The position numbers and the translations under genes were made by a program. Source: JAAYEA01 sp012689325 (GTDB taxonomy: Bacteria; Chloroflexota; Anaerolineae; JAAYEA01). Taken from it: a DNA stretch of 16,349 bases. A model generated the notes under the pieces. It was given only the letters and a program-made list of their open reading frames with translations, made no database searches and was not told where the DNA came from. Positions 8,437-15,024 of this stretch are shown here, in pieces. Position 1 is the first letter of the stretch; each line of letters begins with the position of its first letter. The stretch is from positions 1-16,349 of the forward strand of contig DAITVZ010000084.1 of assembly GCA_036841525.1 (NCBI GenBank), read 5' to 3'.

Positions 8437-10140
8437 TCACGCGCCGCCCAGCGCCCGCGCCAGCCGTCTCAGGCCCGCGGCCGCATCCGTCCCCAGGTGA
8501 AACCGGATGACCCGGCGGCCGGCATCCAACAGGGCCTGCCGGTCGCCCAGCGCCTGCGCCGCCTTGAGCACGCTGAACGACATCGCGCTGGCCTCTTTCC
8601 CAGCCTCGTCCGGGATCCGCGCATCGCGCGAATCATCCGCAGTGACCTGGATGAATAGCCCGTTCCCGGCGTCGCCCTTGTGCAACTGCCCGGTGGAGTG
8701 TAAGAAGCGCGGCCCATAGCCAACCGTCACGGCCAGCTTGTACCGCTCGCGGATCGCGAGCCGTAGCGCCCGCAACGCCTGATCGGCCGCCGGCGTCGAC
8801 TGGATATAGGCCTGGACCGACACATAGCCGGAGCCCTGGCCCATCGCCAAGAAGTCGCGCAGCGCCTCGCCCGGCCCCTTGGCGGCCACGTCGCCATAGA
8901 CGGCCACGCCCTCGGCCGTCAGGGCCGGCTGCTCCGCGGGCAAAGCGCCCCGCTCGGCGTAGGCGGCCACCATCTCGCGGGCCCGCACCTTGGCCGATTC
9001 CACGTTGGGCTGGTCGAAGGGGTTGACCTCCAGCAGATAGCCCACCACGGCCGTGGCCAGCTCCCAGATAAAGAACTGCCCGCCCAAGTCATAGCGGTCG
9101 CCCAGCGTCAGGCGCACCACCGGCTGCCCCGCCTGCTCCAGCGCCCGCACCGCCGCCCCGTGGACGCGATCGCCCTTCACAGTGAGATAGACGAACAGCC
9201 GGTCCGAGCCATAGGCCGCCGGTGCGCCCACCGGCTCGCCCACCACGGGCAGCACGCCCTTGCCTTCCTTGCCCACGCTCTCGGCAACCAACTGCTCCAC
9301 CCAATCGCCCAGGCTGGCGATGGCCGGCGAGGTGATCAGCGTGAGCTTGTCCCGTCCAGCCTTGGCCAGCTCGCCGATCACGGCGCCCAGCCGAGCCGCC
9401 GGGTTGTCGTGCGCGGTGACGCAGGCATCGGAGCCGCACGCGCCCTCGATGGCCCGCTCCAGCAGCTTGGCCAGGTCCACGCCCAGCAGCGCGGCAGGGA
9501 CCAGGCCGAAATACGACAGGGCCGAATACCGCCCGCCGATATTGGGATCGTTGAGAAAAGTCTGGCGGAAACGGTACCGCTCCGCCAGCGCCGCCAGCGA
9601 TGATCCCGGATCGGTGATGGCGACGAAATGCCGCCCGGCGGCCTCGGCGCCCACCGCGCGCGCAACCCAATTGTAGAAATACTTGAAGGCGGAGAGCGTC
9701 TCCACCGTGCCGCCCGACTTGGTGGATACGAGGAACAGTGTGCGCGCAGGGTCGAGCGTCTCGGCAAAGGCCAGCACCGCGCCCGGGTCGGTGCTATCCA
9801 GCACCGCCAGCTCCAGGTGGCCCTTGGCCGCCCCGTAGGTTTTGGCGAACACCTCCGGCGCCAGGCTGGAGCCGCCCATGCCCAAGAGCAGCGCATGGGT
9901 ATAGCCCTCCTGGCGCGCCGCGTCGGCCAGCGCCGTGATGCCAGGCAGGGCCTCTCGCATCTCTTCGGCGATGTGCAGCCAGCCCAGCCGGTTGGTGATC
10001 TCGGTGGGCTGAGGTTTCCAGAGGGTGTGATCGCGCGCCCAAAGGCGCGGCATCACCCGCTCGTCGGCCATGCGCACCAGCGCCGCATCCACCGCTTTCT
10101 GGTAGGATCCCAGGCTCGCCGTCCAACCGAGTTCGCCCAT
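8437..10140 (-). CDS. pgi: Glucose-6-phosphate isomerase (form related to transaldolase-PGI fusions)
   Basis: Interconverts glucose-6-phosphate and fructose-6-phosphate. Seen: 567 residues with two sugar-isomerase (SIS) domains: LLGMGGSSLAPEV at 85-97, STDPGAV at 116-122, VSTKSGGTVET at 138-148, GGRYS at 202-206, and the PGI hallmark NPFDQPNVESAK at 373-384. A late GYGPRFLHSTGQLHKG segment (474-489) carries the His-Lys pair near the active site. The N-terminal linker-like LWKPQPTEITNRLGWL and the C-terminal layout are, from memory, those of the isomerase half of bifunctional transaldolase/PGI proteins, but no transaldolase is attached or adjacent. The ATG at 10140 was chosen because AAGGAG lies six bases upstream, in the gap after the previous stop; an in-frame ATG at 10164 would overlap the reductase gene. 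It sits 16 bases after the reductase gene and 41 before zwf, so one operon is likely. Confidence 0.95.
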   Translation of the reverse strand: MGELGWTASLGSYQKAVDAALVRMADERVMPRLWARDHTLWKPQPTEITNRLGWLHIAEEMREALPGITALADAARQEGYTHALLLGMGGSSLAPEVFAKTYGAAKGHLELAVLDSTDPGAVLAFAETLDPARTLFLVSTKSGGTVETLSAFKYFYNWVARAVGAEAAGRHFVAITDPGSSLAALAERYRFRQTFLNDPNIGGRYSALSYFGLVPAALLGVDLAKLLERAIEGACGSDACVTAHDNPAARLGAVIGELAKAGRDKLTLITSPAIASLGDWVEQLVAESVGKEGKGVLPVVGEPVGAPAAYGSDRLFVYLTVKGDRVHGAAVRALEQAGQPVVRLTLGDRYDLGGQFFIWELATAVVGYLLEVNPFDQPNVESAKVRAREMVAAYAERGALPAEQPALTAEGVAVYGDVAAKGPGEALRDFLAMGQGSGYVSVQAYIQSTPAADQALRALRLAIRERYKLAVTVGYGPRFLHSTGQLHKGDAGNGLFIQVTADDSRDARIPDEAGKEASAMSFSVLKAAQALGDRQALLDAGRRVIRFHLGTDAAAGLRRLARALGGA

Positions 10141-10156
10141 GGATATCTCCTTGCTC

Positions 10157-11347
10157 TCACGCATGCTCGCGCAGATACTCGCGCATCATCAGCGCCACCG
10201 CCGCGCCCTCGCCCGCTGCCGCCGCCAACTGGGCCGTGGAGCCGGCCCGCACGTCGCCCGCGGCAAAGACGCCGTGCATGCTGGTCTGCAGCGTCTTGTC
10301 CGTCACCACAAAGCCGCGGCGATCGCGCTCGATCTCGGCGGGCAGAAAATCGCTGTTGGGCGCATAGCCCACAAAGATGAACACGCCGTCGGGGTGCCAC
10401 TCCTTGACCTCCCCGGTGGCCCGGTCCTTGACGCGCACGCCGCCCAGCCGCCGGTCCTTGACGAGGAATTCCAGCACCTCGTGGTTGGTGATGACCTCCA
10501 TGCCCTGGCGCTCGGCCACCTTTTTCTGCAGGATCTTGGTCGCCTTGACCTCGGGCATGAACTCGACGATGGTCACCTTGGTGGCAAAGTTGGTCAGGAA
10601 CAGGCCTTCCTCGAAGCCGCTGTTGCCGCCGCCGACCACCAGCACTTGCTTGCCTTTGTAAAAGGCGCCGTCGCAGGTGGCGCAAAAGTGGATGTTGGCG
10701 CCGATCAGCTCTTGCTCGCCGGGGACCTCCAGGCGGCGATAGCGCGCGCCGGTGGCCAGCAGCACGGCCCGCGCTCCATAGTTGCTCCCATCGGCGGTGA
10801 GCACCTCGCGGTACTTGCCCTCGGTGCGGATGTCCGTCACCGCCTGCGCGCGCAGAACCTCGACGCCGAACCGCTCCGCCTGCCGCGTCAGCCGCTTGGC
10901 GAACTCGTCGCCGCTGATGCCTTCATCAAAACCGGGGAAATTCTCGATGACCTGGGTGATGCCCGCCTGCCCGCCGGGCGCGCCCTTTTCGATCACCAGG
11001 ACGTCCATCCCATCGCGAGCCAGGTAAAGCGCCGCCGTCAGGCCGGCCGGCCCGCCGCCGACGATGATCACGTCGTAAAAGGTGCGCTCGGCCTTCATGA
11101 TGAGGCCCAGCTTGGCCGCCAGCTCGGCGTTCGTCGGCTCGACCAAGATGCTGCCATCGCGGCAGACGATGGTAGGGACGGTGCGCCGGCCGTTGTTCAC
11201 CTGCTCCACGTACTTGGCCGCTTCCTCGTCCTGCTCGATATCCACCCACTGGTACTGCACCCTCTGCTCGCCCAAGAACGCCTTGGACCGCTTGCAGTCG
11301 GGGCACCAAACCGTGCCATAGACGGTGATCTGTCCGTGATCGCCCAT
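10157..11347 (-). CDS. trxB: Glutaredoxin-like domain fused to thioredoxin reductase-type flavoprotein
   Basis: Seen: 396 residues. Residues 1-80 are a glutaredoxin/mycoredoxin-like fold with redox pair Cys15-Pro-Asp-Cys18 and the cis-Pro of TVP (56-58). Residues ~88-396 are a flavoprotein disulfide reductase: FAD-binding GGGPAG at 97-102, the redox pair Cys222-Ala-Thr-Cys225 followed by DG, nucleotide-binding GGGNSG at 239-244, and the FAD-contacting FAAGD at 361-365. This is the low-molecular-weight thioredoxin reductase plan with a disulfide carrier attached at the front, so electrons could pass from flavin to Cys222/225 and on to Cys15/18. The usual HRRxxxR motif that binds the NADPH phosphate is missing; the site reads VEFMPEVKA (261-269), as in NADH-using AhpF. 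The start at 11347 has AGGAGG ten bases upstream; the frame stays open further upstream without a better site. It is first in the operon with pgi and zwf. Confidence 0.93.
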   Translation of the reverse strand: MGDHGQITVYGTVWCPDCKRSKAFLGEQRVQYQWVDIEQDEEAAKYVEQVNNGRRTVPTIVCRDGSILVEPTNAELAAKLGLIMKAERTFYDVIIVGGGPAGLTAALYLARDGMDVLVIEKGAPGGQAGITQVIENFPGFDEGISGDEFAKRLTRQAERFGVEVLRAQAVTDIRTEGKYREVLTADGSNYGARAVLLATGARYRRLEVPGEQELIGANIHFCATCDGAFYKGKQVLVVGGGNSGFEEGLFLTNFATKVTIVEFMPEVKATKILQKKVAERQGMEVITNHEVLEFLVKDRRLGGVRVKDRATGEVKEWHPDGVFIFVGYAPNSDFLPAEIERDRRGFVVTDKTLQTSMHGVFAAGDVRAGSTAQLAAAAGEGAAVALMMREYLREHA

Positions 11348-11386
11348 GATGCCATGTCCTCCTCGCCCATCATCGCACAGGTGGCG

Positions 11387-11392
11387 ATTATA
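11387..11392 (-). promoter_or_regulatory. Likely -10 element of the reductase-pgi-zwf operon
   Basis: A perfect TATAAT reads on the minus strand from 11392 to 11387, about 40 bases before the ATG at 11347 and just upstream of the AGGAGG ribosome site. The best -35 at a 17-base spacing is poor (ATGGCG), so either another factor helps or the start site differs. Confidence 0.5.
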
Positions 11393-11530
11393 CACCCAGC
11401 CTCGCGACGCGCCATGCGCCAAATCACATCACGCGCCTGGGAAGCGCCCTTGCTCCTCACCGGCACTAGTATAGCACGGCCGCGCCCAAGAGGCCAACCA
11501 TCGCCCAGCTTCCGGCAGCCGCCATACCCT

Positions 11531-11559
11531 TTGACACGCCCGCGCTCTTGTGTTACACT
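11531..11559 (+). promoter_or_regulatory. Sigma70-type promoter of the GH2-isomerase operon
   Basis: A perfect TTGACA at 11531-11536 is separated by 17 bases from TACACT (11554-11559), and TG at 11551-11552 gives an extended -10. The ATG of the glycosidase follows 33 bases after the -10, with AGGAGG at 11581-11586 in between. This is the best promoter match in the window. The rest of the 245-base divergent gap (11348-11592) shows no clear operator palindrome. Confidence 0.8.
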
Positions 11560-11592
11560 GGGCCCAAGAGAGCGGTTGCGAGGAGGCCCACC

Positions 11593-13263
11593 ATGTTGCG
11601 ACTGTTTGCCGACCACGAGCGAAGGCTGGTCCAGGACCTATGCGGGATTTGGGATTTCGCCCTCACCCCAGACAGGCAAACGGTCCCCGACGAGTTCCCC
11701 GAGCGGATGCCGGTGCCCGGCTGTTACGACGCCATGCCCGCCCACCTCGATTATCGCGGCCCCGCAGCCTATCGCACCTGGTTCGAGACCGACGCGCGTC
11801 GCCACCGCCTTGTCTTTGAGGGCGTCTCGCACATCGCCCGCGTGCTGGTAGACGGCCAGCCGGTCGCCTGGCACAGCGGCGCTTTCACCAGCTTTCACGT
11901 GGACCTGCCCGCGGGCATCCCCGGCAGGCACGAGCTGGTGGTCCTGGTGGACAATTCCTTCGACGCCGAGGCCAGCCCGCTGCATTACAGCTATTTCGAC
12001 TGGTACACCTATGGCGGGATCATCCGGCCGGTCGCCCTGCACCGCCTGCCGCCGGTCTGGATCGAGCAGATGACGGTGCAGACCCAGGATTGGCGCGCCG
12101 GCGGCCTCAACCTGCACATCGCCTGGTCGCGCGAGGCGGACGCCCCCACCGAGGTCGAGGTGGTGGTGCTGGTGGATGGCGAGATCGTGGTGAAGGAGCC
12201 GCTGGCCTGCCCCGAGGTCGCCGGCAGCCTCGAGATCCCCGCCATCGTGCCCGATCCCAAGCCCTGGAGCCCCGCCGAGCCCAACCTCCACACCGTCCAG
12301 GTGCGGCTGGGCGAGGACGACCTGATCGAGCGCATCGGCCTGCGCGACGTGCGCGTCGAGGGAACGCAGATCCTCCTCAACGACGAGCCCATCTACCTGG
12401 CCGGGGTCAACCGGCACGAGGCCCACCCCCAGTTCGGGCACAGCCTCCCGCCCGAGCTGATGCTGGCCGACATCCAGTGGCTCAAAAAGCTCAACTGCAA
12501 CTTTGTGCGGGGCAGCCACTACCCGCAGGACTTCCGCTTCCTCGACCTCTGCGACGAGCAGGGCCTGCTGGTCTGGCAGGAGGCCACCTCCTGGCAGGCG
12601 CGGCCCGACCACCTGAGCGATCCCGCCTTTGTGGCGGCCCAGTTGCAGTGCATCGACGAGATGGTGGCCCAGTCCATCAACCACCCCAGCGTCATCATGT
12701 GGGGCATCCTCAACGAGGCCGCCAGCGACGACCCGACGACGCGCCCCGCCTACGAGCGGCTGCTGGGCCGCCTGCGCGAGCTGGACCCCAGCCGCCCCGT
12801 CACCTACGCCTCCCACCGCCACCTGACCGACCAGCATTTCGACCTGGCGGATATCATCTCGCTCAATATCTATCCCGGCTGGTACTTTGCCAACCTGGAG
12901 ACCATGACCGGCTGGATGGACAACCTGATGCAGGGGCTCAAGGAGCGGGGCTGGGACAAGAAGCCGCTCATCTTTAGCGAGTTCGGCGCCGGGGCGATCT
13001 ATGGCTGGCACGACGCGCGCAACGGCAAATGGAGCGAGCCCTACCAGGCCAAGCTGCTCGACATCGCGCTGAACTGGATGATCGCCCAGCCGCAGGTCGC
13101 CGGCACCGCCATCTGGCAGTTCTGCGACTGCCTCTCCTCGCCCGAGCGCGCCACCGGCCGCCCGCGCGAGTTCAACAACAAGGGGCTGCTGGACGAGTAC
13201 CGCCGCCCCAAGCTGGCTTTCGACGTGGTCAAGGCTATCTATGCCCGGGCCATCAAGAGATAA
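11593..13263 (+). CDS. Glycoside hydrolase family 2 enzyme, beta-glucuronidase-like
   Basis: Removes a terminal beta-linked sugar by the retaining mechanism. Seen: 556 residues, without a signal peptide, so probably cytoplasmic. The order is a jelly-roll sugar-binding domain (to ~165), an Ig-like domain (~170-265) and a TIM barrel. Acid/base Glu375 lies in WGILNE and nucleophile Glu463 in IFSEFGAG. Near the C-terminus FNNKG (527-531) reproduces the Asn-x-Lys motif that in beta-glucuronidases grips the sugar carboxylate, so a uronic-acid substrate is likely; beta-galactosidase or mannosidase is less so. It lacks the C-terminal extensions of large GH2 enzymes and is a little shorter than the ~600-residue E. 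coli enzyme. The ATG at 11593 was chosen for AGGAGG six bases upstream; an earlier in-frame start would lie on the promoter. It is first in an operon with the isomerase, 40 bases apart. Confidence 0.92.
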   Translation: MLRLFADHERRLVQDLCGIWDFALTPDRQTVPDEFPERMPVPGCYDAMPAHLDYRGPAAYRTWFETDARRHRLVFEGVSHIARVLVDGQPVAWHSGAFTSFHVDLPAGIPGRHELVVLVDNSFDAEASPLHYSYFDWYTYGGIIRPVALHRLPPVWIEQMTVQTQDWRAGGLNLHIAWSREADAPTEVEVVVLVDGEIVVKEPLACPEVAGSLEIPAIVPDPKPWSPAEPNLHTVQVRLGEDDLIERIGLRDVRVEGTQILLNDEPIYLAGVNRHEAHPQFGHSLPPELMLADIQWLKKLNCNFVRGSHYPQDFRFLDLCDEQGLLVWQEATSWQARPDHLSDPAFVAAQLQCIDEMVAQSINHPSVIMWGILNEAASDDPTTRPAYERLLGRLRELDPSRPVTYASHRHLTDQHFDLADIISLNIYPGWYFANLETMTGWMDNLMQGLKERGWDKKPLIFSEFGAGAIYGWHDARNGKWSEPYQAKLLDIALNWMIAQPQVAGTAIWQFCDCLSSPERATGRPREFNNKGLLDEYRRPKLAFDVVKAIYARAIKR

Positions 13264-13303
13264 CCGCTTCACCCATATCTATTATTCATAAGGAGAAGAG
13301 ATC

Positions 13304-14800
13304 ATGCGCAGCACACCTATCGGCATCGCCATGCTGAACGACGAGCGCGAGCACGTCTGGCGGAAGAACAACCCCGCCAACGAGGCCGTGGTCAAGCAAT
13401 GGGCCGACCTGATCCGCAAGGGCGTGGTGAACCAGGACGGCACCGCCCCCGAGGTGGTGGTCGGCTCGGAGATCATCACCAGCGTGCGCTCGGCGCAAAA
13501 GGTCGGCGAGGAGCTGGCCCGCGCCAACTGCAAGCAGATCATCATGTGCTACAACGTCTGGAACTTTCCCTTCCTGGTCTGGCCCTTCATCAACAGCGCC
13601 GGGCGCGACAAGCCGATCCTGAGCCTCTCCAACAACAATGGCGCCTTCCCCGGCAACGTGGGCCTGCTGGCCACCGACGGCGCGCTCCGCCAGGCCGGCA
13701 TCCGCACCCACCGCATCGTCGGCGATATCAACGACCCCGCGGTGCACGCCCAGGTCTTTGACTGGATCCGCGCCTCCCAGGCCCTCACCACCATGTCCAA
13801 CGAGGTCTATGGCCTCTATGGCGGCCACTCCATGGGCATGGAGACCGGCTATTTCCACCTGGTCCCCACCATCAAATCCATCGGCACCACCTGCTGCCAG
13901 ATCGACCAACTGCTCCTGGTCAAGACGATGGAGCAGGTGGACGAGGCCGAGGTGGACAAGGCCTTCAAGTGGCTGACCAAGATGCTGGGCAAGCGGATCC
14001 TCTACGACGGCAAGATGCTGACCCCCGAGACGCTCAAGGCCCAGATCCGCCTCTACATCGCCATGCGCATGGTCAACCAGGAGAAGGGCTTTGACTTTTG
14101 CGGGCTCAAGGGCCAGCGCGAGCTGACCGAGTACGTCTGCCTGGGCGACGTCGCCGAGATGATCATGAACGACCCCTACGACTGGAACGGCCCCAAGGAG
14201 CCCACCGTCTGCGCCACCGAGGCCGACGCCTACGCCGCGCTGACCATGCAGATCATGAAATACATCTCGGGCGGCCTGCCGTCGCTGTTCATGGACGTGC
14301 GGCTCTACCTCCCCGAGCTGGGCATCTGGGACTGGTGCAACTCGGGCAACCACTCGTCGTGGTACGCCAATTATTCCTTCGACCCGGCGGAGAATTACAA
14401 AAAGATCACCTTCCACCCCGCGCTCGAGTTCTACTTCAAGGCCGGCGGCGCATCGGTAGAGTTCGACGCTGGCGCCTCGGGCATGACCTTTGCGCGGATG
14501 GGCGTGTGGGACGACAAGCCGTTCATGGTGATCATGAAGGGCGAGGCGCTGGGGCTGCCGCCTGAGCAGGCCAAGGCGATCAACGCTCAGACCGACCCGA
14601 CCTGGCCGCACGTGCACGCCAAGCTGACCTGCTCCTTCGACGAGTTCTTGAACACCTTCCCCTGCAACCACGTGATGGGCATCCCCGGCGACCGGGTGCG
14701 CGCCCTCAACTATTTCTGCGAGATCTCGGGCATCACGCCGGTGATCCTCGGGCCAGAGGGGAAGGATCGCCCGGCGCCGATTTGGGAGCGGGTGAAGTAA
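13304..14800 (+). CDS. L-fucose isomerase-like sugar isomerase
   Basis: L-fucose/L-arabinose isomerase superfamily enzymes convert aldoses to ketoses with a Mn2+ ion in the cytoplasm. Seen: 498 residues, shorter than the ~590 of E. coli FucI. The metal-site segments are recognisable: CATEAD with Glu306, FMDVR with Asp331, and CNHVMGIPGD with His456, which correspond to the Glu, Asp and His metal ligands of FucI; the Glu-Asp spacing is nearly the same. The N-terminal half has the Rossmann-like domain of the family (VVVGSEIITS, IIMCYNVWNFPF) and an Asn-rich SNNNGAFPGN segment. AGGAG at 13291-13295 lies eight bases before the ATG. It shares an operon with the GH2 enzyme. The shortened frame and divergent sequence leave the sugar open: L-fucose, D-arabinose and other 6-deoxy or branched aldoses are possible. 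It could also be a family member that lost isomerase use, but the intact ligands argue against that. Confidence 0.88.
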   Translation: MRSTPIGIAMLNDEREHVWRKNNPANEAVVKQWADLIRKGVVNQDGTAPEVVVGSEIITSVRSAQKVGEELARANCKQIIMCYNVWNFPFLVWPFINSAGRDKPILSLSNNNGAFPGNVGLLATDGALRQAGIRTHRIVGDINDPAVHAQVFDWIRASQALTTMSNEVYGLYGGHSMGMETGYFHLVPTIKSIGTTCCQIDQLLLVKTMEQVDEAEVDKAFKWLTKMLGKRILYDGKMLTPETLKAQIRLYIAMRMVNQEKGFDFCGLKGQRELTEYVCLGDVAEMIMNDPYDWNGPKEPTVCATEADAYAALTMQIMKYISGGLPSLFMDVRLYLPELGIWDWCNSGNHSSWYANYSFDPAENYKKITFHPALEFYFKAGGASVEFDAGASGMTFARMGVWDDKPFMVIMKGEALGLPPEQAKAINAQTDPTWPHVHAKLTCSFDEFLNTFPCNHVMGIPGDRVRALNYFCEISGITPVILGPEGKDRPAPIWERVK

Positions 14801-14828
14801 GAGAAGGCTGCGCAATCCGCTGAACACA

Positions 14829-14863
14829 AGATCACCACCGGTCTTGGTGACTGGTGGTGATCT
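14829..14863 (+). terminator. Long hairpin after the isomerase gene (terminator-like, no T tract)
   Basis: Arms 14829-14843 and 14849-14863 pair over 15 positions with one G-T wobble, closing on a TTGGT loop. It begins 28 bases after the isomerase stop. The bases that follow (GCATCAGG) lack a run of T, so it may be a weak or factor-assisted terminator, an mRNA-stabilising structure or a protein-binding palindrome. The 224-base gap (14801-15024) otherwise shows no gene I can support. Confidence 0.55.
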
Positions 14864-14983
14864 GCATCAGGGCATGAGCTATCGAAAGTGGGGAAATCTG
14901 GTCCAGGGTACCCCCGAGGACGGCAATGCATACCAGGCCTGTGGGTTCCACGAGCCTGACCAGGACAGCCGAAGAGGGCTCCG

Positions 14984-14989
14984 TATAAT
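14984..14989 (+). promoter_or_regulatory. Candidate -10 element for the helicase gene
   Basis: A perfect TATAAT lies 35 bases before the helicase ATG at 15025. No TTGACA-like box is found 16-18 bases upstream and there is no TG extension, so this rests on one hexamer and position only. Confidence 0.4.
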
Positions 14990-15024
14990 CCACCCCGGTT
15001 GGCGACCTATTAGCCAGGAGTGTG

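Noticed and set aside
10141..10164. Upstream in-frame ATG adding eight residues to the isomerase
   Set aside because: It overlaps the end of the reductase gene, while AAGGAG correctly precedes the ATG at 10140.
11548..11592. An upstream in-frame start adding 15 residues to the GH2 enzyme
   Set aside because: It overlaps the -10 element and has no ribosome site; the ATG at 11593 has AGGAGG at ideal spacing.
11638..13272. Minus-strand open frame of over 500 codons opposite the GH2 gene
   Set aside because: Shadow frame; the plus strand has the GH2 catalytic glutamates, promoter and ribosome site.
13286..14827. Minus-strand open frame of over 500 codons opposite the isomerase
   Set aside because: Shadow frame in high-GC DNA with low-complexity translation; the plus strand has the metal-ligand motifs.
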